Shown one piece after another: positions 38,963 to 48,536 of a stretch of DNA of 64,000 nt. Location: the NCBI RefSeq assembly GCF_000286075.1, contig NZ_AJTZ01000005.1:1302001-1366000 (forward strand), in the 5' to 3' direction. The notes beneath the pieces were generated by a model that saw only the letters and a list, made by a program, of their open reading frames with translations, searched no databases and was not told the DNA's origin. Position numbers and translations under genes: made by a program. Origin of the DNA: Streptococcus ratti FA-1 = DSM 20564. Its GTDB lineage: Bacteria > Bacillota > Bacilli > Lactobacillales > Streptococcaceae. Each line of letters opens with the position of its first letter. Position 1 is the first letter of the stretch.

Positions 38963-41402
38963 TAAGAAATATCAAATTTCAACTTATCTTTTTGAATACC
39001 AATTTTCAGCGTTTGTCCGCTGGCTAATTCTCCTGAAAGAAGGAGTTCTGCCAGCTTATCTTCTACTTCTGTCTGAAGTGTTCTGCGCAAAGGCCGTGCA
39101 CCCATTTCAGCATCATAGCCTATCTGCGCCAAATGCTTGAGCGCTGAGCTTTGGAATTTCAGAACAATACCTTGTTCGGCCAAATGACTAACCAATGGCT
39201 GCACCATAATTTTGACAACATCACGCATATTTTCCTGGCTAAGATTATGAAAGACAACTTTCTCATCAATACGGTTGATAAATTCAGGGCGATAAGCTTT
39301 TTTTAGTTCCTCTAAAATACGACTTTCCATGGCCTTATAATCCTGAGAAAAATCCTTAGCTCCAAAACCAACTGTCTTATCATCACGAAGAGCTGTTGCT
39401 CCAAGGTTTGAAGTCATAATAATAATCGTATTTGAAAAATCAACCTTGCGGCCGCGGCTGTCGGTCAGAACCCCATCATCCAGTACTTGCAGGAGAACAT
39501 TAAAAATATCCGGATGAGCCTTTTCAACCTCATCAAAGAGCAGCACAGAATAAGGTTTGTTGCGAACTTTTTCAGTCAGCTCTCCCCCTTCTTCATAGCC
39601 GACATAGCCCGGAGGGGCTCCGTTAAGGCGCGAAGCAGCAAATTTTTCCATATACTCACTCATATCAAAACGAATGAGAGCCGATTCATCATCAAAGAGG
39701 ACTTCTGCCAAAGCCTTGGCCAATTCCGTCTTACCGACGCCTGTAGGCCCCAGAAACATAAAGGAGCCAATCGGTCGTTTTCCCATTCGAATACCGGACT
39801 GATTCCGGCGGATGGCACGGCTCACCGCAGAAATCGCTGTATCCTGACCGATAACACGCTTATGCAGTTTTTTTCCAGATTGAGGTACTTTTTGCTGTCT
39901 GCCTGAGTCAGTTTACTTACCGGAATCCCAGAAAGCTTGCTCAAAGTTTCCAAAATCGCATCTTCGCTGACTGAAATGCGTTTTTTAAGCAGAGGCTTTT
40001 CTTCCTTTTTCAATAAACGGCGGGCAGCAGCTATATCTTTATCAATAATGGCTTGATCCAAGTCTGTCAGAAAGGCCGGGGGCTCTTTTTTCACCAATCC
40101 CTGCACTGTCGCACTGGCCTCATCCAACAAATCAATAGCCGAATCAGGCAAATTCTTGCTGGTCAAGTAGCGGTGGGCTGCTCTGACTGCTGTTTTGACA
40201 GCAGCAGCAGAAATCGTCACATGATGATAATCTTCATAATTTTTCTTTAAGCCAAGCAAAATTTGATATGCTTCTTCTTCGCTCGGCTCTTCAATGGTTA
40301 CCTTAGCAAAGCGGCGGGACAGGGCAGAATCCTTTTCAATATGCTTTTGATATTCTTCTTGGGTTGTTGCGCCAATGGTTCTGAGGGTGCCTCGCGCCAA
40401 AGCCGGTTTAAGAATATTAGCCGCATCCAAAGTGCTGTCAATTCCGCTGCCTGAGCCCATAATAGTATGCAGTTCATCAATAAAGAGGATAATGTGCCCA
40501 TCTGCCTCAATATCCGCAATAATCTGATTCATACGCTCTTCAAAGTCTCCGCGAAAACGTGTTCCGGCTACAACACTCATCATATCCAGTTCCAAGACTT
40601 TCATATCGGCCAGTTCAAAAGGCACCGTGCTGTCTACAATACGCTGGGCAAGTCCGTAAGCCAGCGCTGTTTTTCCAACTCCAGCATCACCAACTAAGAC
40701 AGGATTATTTTTTGTCTTGCGGCTTAAAATCTGAATCATGCGCGAGATTTCCTTTTCCCGGCCAATAACAGGCTCCAAACGTCCTTTGCGGGCCAGATCG
40801 GTCAGATCCCGTGTGAAATCTGCCAGTTCGCCTGTCATGCTGGGCGGTTTCATTAAGTCGGAGAAATTGCTGTTATTCTTGTTTTTCTTAGGCTTACGCA
40901 TTTCAAAAATGGCTTTGATATCTTCTTTTGAGAAACCTGCATAGCGTTCAACAGCCTTGCGCAAGTCAAGTAGGCGGACAGACTCGCCGTCGTCCTTGAT
41001 TTGAAAGCCGACTAACTCTAAAATCCGTGTTGCCAGCAAATTAGGATTGAGCAGCATGGCAAATAAGACATGTTCTGTTCCGACTTCTTTCGCATGAGTT
41101 GCCTGACTGATTGCGTAAGCTTCCGATAAGGTTCTGCTCAAAGCATTTGACTGCTCCAATAAAGTAATCTCTCCGCTTGGCTTCTTGGGACTTCTGCCAA
41201 CCGCTAAGATGGCTGCTGTCTGATAATCTTCAAACTGGACATCGTTTTCAAACTCAGCAAAGCTCAGGCCGGCTACCGAACTGTCAATTTCAACCATGGC
41301 CAGAAGGACGTGCCAGCTTTCAAGATAGGAGCTTTCAAAGCGGGCAGCTTCAAACTGAGCCAGCCGGAAAACTTCCTGCATTTTCAATGAATAATCGGTC
41401 AT
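38962..41402 (-). pseudogene. clpC: ClpC ATPase, split by a single-base frameshift in a poly-A run
   Basis: AAA+ unfoldase that feeds the ClpP protease. The upstream frame (41402-39822) has the N-domain, the first ATPase with Walker A GDAGVGKTA and VLDEL-type Walker B (FIDELHTI), then goes out of frame after YLNLEK and stops. The downstream frame (to 38962) resumes at VSRAIRRNQSGI and holds the second ATPase (GPTGVGKTE, DEVEKAHPD) to a normal C-terminus. Both together make about 815 residues, the family length. The break is at 39868-39874: seven As on the coding strand where eight would restore LEKKLHKRVIGQD. True mutation, sequencing error or slippage site. Overlaps ctsR by 4 nt (ATGA). Confidence 0.85.
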
Positions 41403-41863
41403 AGATGGTATCCTTTTCTGTCTAAACGTTGTAGTATCTTGCGAAGCATGCGGGCACGGATTTTAGGACTGTCTGCACCTAGAACTTCATCTCCGGCAGC
41501 CGACAAAATAATATTTCCCTCACGCTCACTGATAATTTTTTCATCAAAGAGCAGCTGAATAATATCTGCGAAAACCTGCTCACTGATTTGCTCACCAATG
41601 TTTGCTTCCAGATTGTTAAGCATCTGATGCTGGTCTGAAAAATGAATCTTGGCAATTCGAATATAGCCGCCGCCACCGCGCTTGCTTTCAACAAGGTAGC
41701 CGCGGCTCTCAGTAAAGCGCGTCTTAATGACATAGTTGATCTGACTGGGAACAACACTGAAATTGTCCGCCAAAGCACTTCTCTTAATTTCTGCAAAACC
41801 AGACTGAGCCAGTATCTTTTTAATATATTCTTCAATACTGTCAGATGTATTTTTTGATGTCAT
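41399..41863 (-). CDS. ctsR: Class III stress gene repressor CtsR
   Basis: Represses clp genes until heat or redox stress. 154 residues from the ATG at 41863 (MTSKNTSDSIEEYIKKIL; RBS GGAAGGAG). Shows the winged-helix DNA-binding region (LADNFSVVPSQINYVIKTRF) and the RGGGGYIRI beta-wing whose glycine acts as the heat sensor. The longer open frame runs through the promoter. Coupled to clpC by a 4-nt overlap; a CtsR box lies just upstream. Confidence 0.95.
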   Translation of the reverse strand: MTSKNTSDSIEEYIKKILAQSGFAEIKRSALADNFSVVPSQINYVIKTRFTESRGYLVESKRGGGGYIRIAKIHFSDQHQMLNNLEANIGEQISEQVFADIIQLLFDEKIISEREGNIILSAAGDEVLGADSPKIRARMLRKILQRLDRKGYHL

Positions 41864-41886
41864 GATATCGACTCCTTCCCAGTCAC

Positions 41887-41903
41887 TTTGACTATAACTG
41901 ACC
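41887..41903 (-). promoter_or_regulatory. CtsR operator
   Basis: Minus-strand GGTCAGTTATAGTCAAA matches the CtsR heptad repeat (RGTCAAA-N3-RGTCAAA) with two differences in the first half. It lies between a TATAAT-like -10 and the ctsR RBS, so ctsR-clpC is autoregulated. Confidence 0.8.
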
Positions 41904-42171
41904 TTATTATACCGAAAAATCATACTTTTGGAAAGCAAGAGCCTTGGAAGTGAAACGGTCTTGCTCTTTTCCTTATTTATAACCTTATGGATGACATTAT
42001 TTTTCAGCTAATGCGGATGCAGTCATGTCTGACTCATTCTTTAAAAAATGATTTGCAATCGTAACAGCTGCCTCATAAATCTAGAAGCCTTCTGCAAATC
42101 GATATGTCAAACACCCTTTGAAAAACGTTTTAGCCGCTGGTGTTGTTAGAATTTATGCAGGCAAGCAAAAA

Positions 42172-42210
42172 GCACTTTAAGATAAACCTTGACAGCCCAT
42201 CTTAAAGCGC
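42172..42210 (-). terminator. Terminator after tsf
   Basis: GCGCTTTAAGAT/ATCTTAAAGTGC stem read on the minus strand, followed by TTTTTG. The remaining ctsR-tsf gap (42211-42225 and 41904-42171) shows no gene. Confidence 0.85.
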
Positions 42211-42225
42211 CATTAAAATAAACTC

Positions 42226-43266
42226 TTAGTTGTTCAAGGCAGCCGCCATTGTTGCTGCAACTTCGTTTTCAAAGTCATTAGCAGCTCTTTCAATACCTTC
42301 ACCAACTTCAAAACGGACAAAGCTAATGGCCTTCCCATTTACTGATTCAAGGTAAGCCTCAACAGTCTTGCTGTCATCCATAATGTAAACTTGGGACAGC
42401 AATGTATACTGTTGGTCAACCTTAGTATTATCAAGCATAAAGCGCGCCATTTTACCTGGAATGATTTTATCCCAAATTTTTTCTGGTTTGCCTTCAGCCT
42501 TAAGTTCAGCTTTGATGTCTTCTTCGGCTTGCGCAATAACTTCATCAGTTAACTGCAGTTTTGAACCGTATTTAAGAAGTGGAAGCGCTGGTTTGTCAAC
42601 CATGGCACGGCTTTCGTTGTCTTGTTCAATCTTATGGTTCATTTGAGCCAATTCATCGTGAATGAATTCTTCACTTAATTCTTTGTAAGAAAGAACGGTT
42701 GGATTCATTGCTGCTACGTGCATCGCTACTTGTTTTGCAAGAGCTTCATCTGCACCTTCGAGCACTGTGACAACACCAATTTTACCGCCATTATGCTGGT
42801 AAGCCCCAAAGACTTGGGCATCTGCTTTTTCAACAAGGGCAAAGCGGCGGAAAGAAATTTTTTCACCGATTGTTGCTGTCGCATTGACATAAGCAGCTTC
42901 TAAAGTTTCACCTGAAGCCAAGGTTACTTTAAGTGCTTCATCATTGTTAGCAGGTTTTTGTTCAGCAATAGCTTTTGCTGTTTCATTGACCAATTCAACA
43001 AATTGAGCATTCTTTGCCACAAAGTCTGTTTCTGCATTAACTTCAACGATAGCTGCAACATTGCCATTAACATAAATACCTGTCAAACCTTCAGCAGCAA
43101 CACGGTCAGCCTTTTTCGCTGCCTTAGCGATACCCTTTTCACGCAGCAACTCAACTGCTTTTTCCATATCGCCTTCAACTTCAACCAATGCCTTTTTAGC
43201 ATCCATTACACCGGCACCGGTTTTTTCACGCAATTCTTTAACAAGAGCTGCAGTAATATTTGCCAT
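42226..43266 (-). CDS. tsf: Translation elongation factor Ts
   Basis: Nucleotide exchange factor for EF-Tu. 346 residues from the ATG at 43266 ([27 protein letters not shown]). The N-terminal UBA-like domain, the TDFVAKN core motif and the two-part core with the streptococcal insertion are present. Downstream of rpsB with a hairpin between. Confidence 0.97.
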   Translation of the reverse strand: MANITAALVKELREKTGAGVMDAKKALVEVEGDMEKAVELLREKGIAKAAKKADRVAAEGLTGIYVNGNVAAIVEVNAETDFVAKNAQFVELVNETAKAIAEQKPANNDEALKVTLASGETLEAAYVNATATIGEKISFRRFALVEKADAQVFGAYQHNGGKIGVVTVLEGADEALAKQVAMHVAAMNPTVLSYKELSEEFIHDELAQMNHKIEQDNESRAMVDKPALPLLKYGSKLQLTDEVIAQAEEDIKAELKAEGKPEKIWDKIIPGKMARFMLDNTKVDQQYTLLSQVYIMDDSKTVEAYLESVNGKAISFVRFEVGEGIERAANDFENEVAATMAAALNN

Positions 43267-43291
43267 GATCATTCCTCCAATTTTAAGTATA

Positions 43292-43318
43292 AAAGGGGAG
43301 GGCTAGGCCCCGCCCCTT
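43292..43318 (-). terminator. Hairpin between rpsB and tsf (attenuator)
   Basis: AAGGGGCGGGGC/GCCCTCCCCTT stem, then TTTT, read on the minus strand. Probably ends part of the rpsB transcripts so that less EF-Ts than S2 is made from the operon. Confidence 0.65.
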
Positions 43319-43380
43319 AGGTTACGTTATTATGAGCAAAGACAGGTAAAAACAAAACTTTTTACCTATTCGTCTATTAC

Positions 43381-44166
43381 TTAGTCTTCGTTTGAACCTT
43401 CAACAACTTCGACGATTTCCTCAATTGAGTCAGCCTGTGTATCATCAGCTGCAAGTTCTGCTTCAACCGCTTCAACACTGTCTTCACCTTGACGGCCTTC
43501 AATAACAGCATCAGCTAATTTAGATGTGATCAATTTAACGGCACGGATAGCGTCATCGTTTGCTGGGATGATAACATCGATGTCATCTGGATCAGCGTTG
43601 GTATCAACCATAGCAACAACCGGAATACCCAGTTTTTTAGCTTCTTTAACTGCGATTTGTTCTTTATGCGGATCAACGATGTAGATAACATCTGGAATAC
43701 GAGGCATATCTTCGATTCCGCCCAAGAATTTTTCAAGACGGGCACGCTGTTTGTTAAGAAGGGCCACTTCTTTCTTAGGAAGCACTTCAAACGTTCCGTC
43801 AGCTTCCATTTGTTTGATTTCTTTCAAACGAGCGATACGTTTTTGGATAGTGTCCCAGTTGGTCAAAGTTCCGCCCAGCCAGCGATGGTTAATGTAGAAT
43901 TGTCCTGCGCGTTCAGCTTCTTCTTTAATAGCTTCTGAAGCTTGTTTTTTAGTCCCTACGAACAAGATAACCGCATCGTTAGCTGCTGCATCGCGAACAA
44001 AGTCGTAAGCTTGATCAGCTAATTTAACTGTTTGCTGCAGGTCAATAACGTGAATTCCGTTGCGTTCTGTGAAGATGTACTTAGCCATCTTAGGATTCCA
44101 GCGGCGTGTTTGGTGCCCAAAGTGAACACCAGCCTCAAGAAGTTGTTTCATTGAAATAACTGCCAT
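43381..44166 (-). CDS. rpsB: 30S ribosomal protein S2
   Basis: Small-subunit protein. 261 residues from the ATG at 44166 ([20 protein letters not shown]), with [19 protein letters not shown] and [16 protein letters not shown]. An acidic C-terminal tail ends the protein, as in other streptococci. First gene of rpsB-tsf with about 100 nt of leader. Confidence 0.97.
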   Translation of the reverse strand: MAVISMKQLLEAGVHFGHQTRRWNPKMAKYIFTERNGIHVIDLQQTVKLADQAYDFVRDAAANDAVILFVGTKKQASEAIKEEAERAGQFYINHRWLGGTLTNWDTIQKRIARLKEIKQMEADGTFEVLPKKEVALLNKQRARLEKFLGGIEDMPRIPDVIYIVDPHKEQIAVKEAKKLGIPVVAMVDTNADPDDIDVIIPANDDAIRAVKLITSKLADAVIEGRQGEDSVEAVEAELAADDTQADSIEEIVEVVEGSNED

Positions 44167-44288
44167 GAGTATTTCTCCTTTGTAATGTTTTTTTCCTCTC
44201 TCAGACTTCAGCTTGCAGCCTAACCTAAAAAGGCAACCAGACCACAATTCATCTAAGATGAGTATTATCACATTTCTGCGACTTTACT

Positions 44289-44317
44289 ATCATAACAAAA
44301 TTAAGGACAAAATGCAA
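44289..44317 (-). promoter_or_regulatory. rpsB promoter
   Basis: Minus-strand TTGCAT (44312-44317), 17-nt spacer, TATGAT (44289-44294). Divergent from the tRNA promoter whose -35 begins only 12 nt away. Confidence 0.7.
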
Positions 44318-44328
44318 GGGAATTTTAC

Positions 44329-44357
44329 TTGACCAACAGGCAAATTTAAGGTAGAAT
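44329..44357 (+). promoter_or_regulatory. tRNA-Cys promoter
   Basis: TTGACC, 17-nt spacer, TAGAAT, with the tRNA 5' end 13 nt after the -10. Confidence 0.75.
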
Positions 44358-44369
44358 AATTACTGTTAC

Positions 44370-44440
44370 GGCGGTATAGCCAAGTGGTAAGGCACGGCTC
44401 TGCAAAAGCTTGATCGTCGGTTCAAATCCGTCTACCGCCT
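44370..44440 (+). tRNA. tRNA-Cys (GCA)
   Basis: A 71-nt cloverleaf. Acceptor GGCGGTA/TACCGCC pairs fully; short D stem GCC/GGC as usual for tRNA-Cys; anticodon loop CTGCAAA gives GCA; TTCAAAT T-loop; discriminator base T, a cysteine identity element. No encoded CCA. By eye, base pairs 27-43 (C/T) and 50-64 (T/T) are mismatched. Confidence 0.88.
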
Positions 44441-44450
44441 TTTAGTTTGA

Positions 44451-44479
44451 GAACTCCCAGCCTTCCTGGGAGTTCTTTT
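44451..44479 (+). terminator. Terminator after tRNA-Cys
   Basis: GAACTCCCAG/CTGGGAGTTC, 5-nt loop, then TTTT. It makes upstream start codons for the next gene (TTG at 44478) unlikely. Confidence 0.85.
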
Positions 44480-44519
44480 GTCTGTTTTATCAAACAGTTT
44501 GGGGGATACAAATCAATTT

Positions 44520-45476
44520 ATGAGAAAATTAACTTACGGCGACCACATCAGGATTGTCAGTCCATCAAGCTCTATTGAACTTTTAGGAGGATTCAAGGCT
44601 AATTTATCTGCTAAAAGAAGTTTGGAAAAATTAGGCTTTACAGTTTCCTTTTCTAACAATTACATGGAAAATGACCTGCTTAATTCCAGTTCTATCAGCA
44701 GCCGTGTCTCTGACATTCACGATGCCTTTAGAGACAGTCATGTCCATGCTATTTTAGCTACTATCGGAGGGTTTAATGCCAACGAACTCCTGCCTTATCT
44801 GGATTATGATTTAATCAAAAAACACCCTAAAATTATCTGCGGTTATTCTGATACAACTGCTCTTTTAAATGCTATCTATGCTAAAACCGGCATGGAGACC
44901 TATATGGGACCTTCTTATTCGAGTTTTAAAATGGATGAAGGTCAGGACTACCAAAGCAGGATGTGGCTCAATGCTGTGACCAGACATTCTTACAGCCTCG
45001 TTCCCAGCAGGGGATGGTCCGATGATGCTTGGTACGACCCCAGCCAACCGCGCCACTTTAAGCCGACTGAGTGGAAAGTTTATAATGACGGCAAGGCTCA
45101 GGGAACCATCATCGGCGGAAATCTGTCTACTTTTGGACTCTTGCGCGGAACAGAATTCGCCCCCAAACCAGAAAACTATGTTCTCTTTTTAGAAGGGGCT
45201 GAGGAAGAGCATTATACAGAAGTTGCCCGCAATTTGGCTGCTCTTTTGCAAGTCTATCCGGATCCGCAGGCAGTTGTCTTTGGGCGCTTCCCTAAAGAAG
45301 CACAAATGACTGAGGATATTTTACGCTTTATTCTTGATAAGCATCCAATCCTTAAAAAAGTCCCTGTAATGTATGACCTTGATTTTGCACATACGCAGCC
45401 GCTCTTTACCTTTACCATCGGTGCTCAGGTAACTATTGATACCATCCACAGGCAGCTGTCAGTAATAACTGACTAA
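44520..45476 (+). CDS. LD-carboxypeptidase family protein (S66, MccF-like)
   Basis: A 318-residue serine peptidase-fold protein from the ATG at 44520 (MRKLTYGDHIRIVSPSSS). The nucleophile Ser is in CGYSDTTALLN (about residue 118); the catalytic Glu and His are in FLEGAEEEH and DLDFAHTQPLFTF. S66 enzymes trim L,D-peptide bonds in murein recycling or inactivate microcin C; length and context do not decide which. It is monocistronic, downstream of tRNA-Cys, and starts after that tRNA's terminator. Confidence 0.85.
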   Translation: MRKLTYGDHIRIVSPSSSIELLGGFKANLSAKRSLEKLGFTVSFSNNYMENDLLNSSSISSRVSDIHDAFRDSHVHAILATIGGFNANELLPYLDYDLIKKHPKIICGYSDTTALLNAIYAKTGMETYMGPSYSSFKMDEGQDYQSRMWLNAVTRHSYSLVPSRGWSDDAWYDPSQPRHFKPTEWKVYNDGKAQGTIIGGNLSTFGLLRGTEFAPKPENYVLFLEGAEEEHYTEVARNLAALLQVYPDPQAVVFGRFPKEAQMTEDILRFILDKHPILKKVPVMYDLDFAHTQPLFTFTIGAQVTIDTIHRQLSVITD

Positions 45477-45870
45477 CAGCAGCAAAATGCTTGGCTTCTG
45501 GGGCAGATGTTTAACTGCCAATAATTTTATGCACACCTGTATAGCAGCTGATTAAGAAAGACTGCTGCCCGGATCGAGCCTCAAGTCAGTCTCTGTTATG
45601 CCGTTATACTTCAATAGTTAAAAAGAGGGGGGAAGTTTGTATTGTTCCCAAAAGTTAGACAAAAACTAACTTTTGAGATGCAGTTCATTCATCCCAGCCT
45701 CTTTTTCTATGGTCAAAAACTCGCTAAAAACATGTCACCTTCTATAACAAAGCGAGCATTCAGCAATTAAAAAGACTTGTTTTCTGTGTCATACCAAAAA
45801 AACAAGTCTCATCATATTTTTTCGTCTGTCCTCTTACTAGGCAGCGGCACCTGTTTAAATGGTATCTTGT
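45477..45870. repeat. Intergenic repeat unit, copy A
   Basis: AAAAGTTAG/CTAACTTTT hairpin (45650-45674) followed by a unit (about 45696-45829) that starts AGCCTCTTTTT...GGTCAAAAAC and ends AAAGACTTG...AAACAAGTCTCATCAT...TTTTTT. The same unit, 110 nt longer in the middle, recurs at 48701-48939 in the same orientation. Confidence 0.65.
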
Positions 45871-46170
45871 TTATTGTTCTAAGGCACCCATCCAGGCACT
45901 TGTTCCGCCGCTAATATTGGTGACATCATATCCCTTACTGTCCAGAAAGGCACAGGCCTGTGCAGAACGGGTATCCATTTGGCAGATGATATGATAAGGT
46001 TTATCTGCCGCTAATCCTTGGTAACGGCTGGCTAATTCACTCAAGGGCAGATTAACTGCACCCGGAACGCGGCCTGCCGCAAATTCATCTGCTTCACGCA
46101 CATCAATTAAATTGAAAGCTTTTGCTTCTAAATCTTCTTTAATTGCTTTGATATCAACAACTTTAATCAT
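45871..46170 (-). CDS. Single-domain rhodanese (sulfurtransferase)
   Basis: A 99-residue rhodanese. The catalytic Cys lies in the loop CQMDTRSAQA; LIDVREADEFAAGRVPGAVNLP is the standard N-terminal motif. Carries persulfide sulfur between donors and acceptors. Its start overlaps the end of the CoA-disulfide reductase gene by 8 nt, so the two are translated together. Confidence 0.9.
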   Translation of the reverse strand: MIKVVDIKAIKEDLEAKAFNLIDVREADEFAAGRVPGAVNLPLSELASRYQGLAADKPYHIICQMDTRSAQACAFLDSKGYDVTNISGGTSAWMGALEQ

Positions 46171-47815
46171 GGCTTATTTCCTCCGGTCTAACCATATTAT
46201 ATAGTGAATAAGCTCCGTCTAAGTTTTGTACCTTGAAGCCATGTTGTTTTAAGATACGCTCTGCGAGATAAGAACGCAGACCGCTGTGACAGCTCACAAT
46301 GTAAGCTTTCTTTTTATCTAGTTCACCTAAGCGTTCCCGCAGCTCATCAAGCGGGATAGCCAGTGCATCGGGGAAACGGCCGTCAGCAAGTTCAGAGGCT
46401 GTCCGAACATCAAGCAGAACTTTGCCTGCCGCCAATTCATCCTTTAATTCATACCATTGAACACTATTACTCGTCCCTTCAGCCAAATTACTTGCTGCAT
46501 AACCAATCATGTTAACAGGATCCTTAGCAGAACCAAACGGCGGAGCGTAGGTAAATTCTAACTCTGGCAAATCAAAGACAGTCAAGCCACCCTTGATAGC
46601 TGTCGCCAAAATGTCAATACGCTTGTCAGCACCCTTTTGTCCAACAGCCTGAGCTCCATAAATGGCACCAGTTTTTGGATTGAAAATTAATTTTAGAGTA
46701 ATGGAGGTCGCACCGGGATAATAAGCAGCATGGTCATTTCCAGTTGTATGAACAACGGCCACATCTTCAAAATGCTGGCGGGCGACCCGCTCACTCAGGC
46801 CCGTCGAAGCTGCTGACAAATCAAAAACACGGACAATAGCAGTTCCAATACTTCCCTTATTTTGACGCGGTAAACCAGCGATAATATCTGCCACTTGCCG
46901 GCCCTGACGATTGGCCGGACTGGCTAAGGAAATCAAGGCATCTTCTGATGTAAGCTGCTGTTTCACAACAATCGCATCCCCTACAGCGTAGATATCCGGC
47001 TGATTGGTTTGGTAGTGCTCGTCTACCAAGATGCCCCCGCGTAAGCCTAAAGCAATTCCTGCTGACTTAGCCAAGTTATTTTCAGGCTGCACACCAACAG
47101 AAAGAATGGTAAGATCAGACTGCAGTTCTGTGCCATCTTCCAGTACGATAATCTGACCTTTTTCAGAAAAAGCCTGTGCAGATTGTTTGGTATAGACGGC
47201 AACGCCTTTTTTAATCAATTCATCCTGCACATAAGCTGCCATTTCTTCATCCAACGGCGGCAGGACATGAGGCGCCTTTTCAACAATGGTCACATCTAAA
47301 CCTTTTTTAGCAAGGTTTTCTGCCATTTCAAGACCGATAAAGCCAGCCCCAATAACAGTTGCCTTACGGGCAGCAAGACCGTCCAAGCCTGCCATAATTT
47401 TATCCAAATCAGGAATATTACGGAGCACAAAGACATTTTCTGCCTCATCTAGACCTGTCATCGGCGGAATAAAGGGGTTGGCACCTGGTGATAAAATCAA
47501 TTTATCGTAACTTTCCTTATATTCCTGACCATCTGACACAGCAATCACTTCTTTTTTAAGCGGATCAATCGAGAGAACTTCTGTTTCAGGACGTACATCC
47601 AACTCAAAACGAGCTTTCAATTGCTCTGGTGTCTGTACCAGCAAATTGGAGCGCTCTGCTATCTCTCCTGAAACGTGAAAAGGTAAGCCGCAGTTGGCAA
47701 AAGATACATAGGGTCCCTTATCAAAAACAATAATTTCAGCATCTTCCATCAAACGACGCAAACGTGTAGCTGCTGACATACCGCCAGCTACACCGCCAAT
47801 AATAACAATTTTCAT
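46163..47815 (-). CDS. CoA-disulfide reductase with C-terminal rhodanese domain
   Basis: FAD/NAD(P)H disulfide reductase of 550 residues (ATG at 47815, MKIVIIGGVAGGMSAATRLR; RBS GGAGG). Active Cys in FANCGLPFHVSG (about residue 43), second nucleotide-binding site VIGAGFIGLEMAENL, FAD site DIYAVGDAI, and Tyr motifs TYAPPFGSAKDPVNM. The C-terminal rhodanese (about 455-550) has Cys in SCHSGLRSYLA. The fusion type reduces CoA disulfide, persulfides or polysulfides. Partner genes on both sides are rhodaneses, which suggests persulfide handling. Confidence 0.92.
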   Translation of the reverse strand: MKIVIIGGVAGGMSAATRLRRLMEDAEIIVFDKGPYVSFANCGLPFHVSGEIAERSNLLVQTPEQLKARFELDVRPETEVLSIDPLKKEVIAVSDGQEYKESYDKLILSPGANPFIPPMTGLDEAENVFVLRNIPDLDKIMAGLDGLAARKATVIGAGFIGLEMAENLAKKGLDVTIVEKAPHVLPPLDEEMAAYVQDELIKKGVAVYTKQSAQAFSEKGQIIVLEDGTELQSDLTILSVGVQPENNLAKSAGIALGLRGGILVDEHYQTNQPDIYAVGDAIVVKQQLTSEDALISLASPANRQGRQVADIIAGLPRQNKGSIGTAIVRVFDLSAASTGLSERVARQHFEDVAVVHTTGNDHAAYYPGATSITLKLIFNPKTGAIYGAQAVGQKGADKRIDILATAIKGGLTVFDLPELEFTYAPPFGSAKDPVNMIGYAASNLAEGTSNSVQWYELKDELAAGKVLLDVRTASELADGRFPDALAIPLDELRERLGELDKKKAYIVSCHSGLRSYLAERILKQHGFKVQNLDGAYSLYNMVRPEEISHD

Positions 47816-47831
47816 GACTTTGTCCTCCAAT

Positions 47832-48155
47832 TTATATAGTTTTTCCTTTATAGGACATCATACCACCTTTGATATTAATGGCCTCATAGCCTTTTTGGCT
47901 TAATACACTTGCTGCCCGCTTACTGCGCATCCCAGATTGACAAATAACATAAATCGGCTCAGCTTTTTTCCCTTGATAGGTATGAATATCCTGCAGCGGA
48001 AAATTGCGCGCACTTTTAATATGCCCACCCCGGTATTCATTAGCTTCCCGGACATCTAGCAAGGTAATTTTTTTCTTGGCTAAAATATCCTCTAATTCGG
48101 CAGCTGTAATGCTTTTTCCCGAAGAAGGAAACAGTTTTTTGAATAATTCAAGCAT
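47832..48155 (-). CDS. Rhodanese-like protein
   Basis: A 107-residue rhodanese with an N-terminal hydrophobic/basic stretch (MLELFKKLFPSSGKS), the LLDVREANEYRGGHIKSARN motif and catalytic Cys in CQSGMRSKRA. First gene of a three-gene sulfur operon transcribed away from the CsoR-like repressor, 16 nt before the reductase. Confidence 0.9.
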   Translation of the reverse strand: MLELFKKLFPSSGKSITAAELEDILAKKKITLLDVREANEYRGGHIKSARNFPLQDIHTYQGKKAEPIYVICQSGMRSKRAASVLSQKGYEAINIKGGMMSYKGKTI

Positions 48156-48176
48156 AGCTTCTCCTTTTCTTTTTAA

Positions 48177-48266
48177 ATACCCTGAAGGGTATATCCAAAT
48201 ACTAACATAAGCTTATTTCATTTGTCAATTGTTTTGGATTTTGACAAAAATACCCCTGATTGGTAT
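48177..48266. promoter_or_regulatory. Divergent promoters with two CsoR/CstR-type operators
   Basis: ATACCCTGAAGGGTAT (48177-48192) lies between the rhodanese -10 region and its start. ATACCCCTGATTGGTAT (48250-48266) lies within the repressor promoter (TTGACA 48241-48246, 17 nt, TATAAT 48264-48269). Both fit ATACCC-N4/5-GGGTAT operators known for CstR. The pair predicts repression of the operon and self-repression. Confidence 0.75.
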
Positions 48267-48275
48267 AATAAAATC

Positions 48276-48536
48276 ATGAAAAAAGAACAAAAAGATATTA
48301 TCAATCGCCTAAAACGAGCCGAAGGACAGTTACGGGGTATCCAAAAAATGATGGAAGAAGAGCAAGAATGTATCGACATCATCACCCAGCTCTCAGCCGT
48401 TCGTTCCAGCATTAATCGCACAATGGGACTAGTCATCGCCAGCAAAATCACTCAGATTATTGAAGAACCCAGTGACAATCCCGCTTTGCAAGAGGAACGC
48501 ATTCAAGAGGCTGTCGACCTTATTGTGAAAAAATAG
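48276..48536 (+). CDS. CsoR/CstR-family metal- or persulfide-sensing repressor with one Cys
   Basis: An 86-residue all-helical DUF156 repressor from the ATG at 48276 (MKKEQKDIINRLKRAEGQLRG). Only Cys32 (EQECIDIITQL) is present. The second sensing residue (His/Cys of CsoR, or the second Cys of CstR) is absent: the equivalent segment reads ASKITQIIEE. The neighbours and operators match the CstR persulfide system rather than copper CsoR. How it senses with one thiol is open; a mixed disulfide or an intersubunit link is possible. Confidence 0.85.
   Translation: MKKEQKDIINRLKRAEGQLRGIQKMMEEEQECIDIITQLSAVRSSINRTMGLVIASKITQIIEEPSDNPALQEERIQEAVDLIVKK

Noticed and set aside
38962..39825. Second half of clpC as an independent gene
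   Set aside because: It begins inside a conserved ClpC region with a GTG that is a normal Val codon, without RBS; it is the frameshifted remainder of clpC.
44478..44520. TTG start adding 14 residues to the LD-carboxypeptidase
   Set aside because: It lies in the T run of the tRNA-Cys terminator; the ATG at 44520 gives the family N-terminus.
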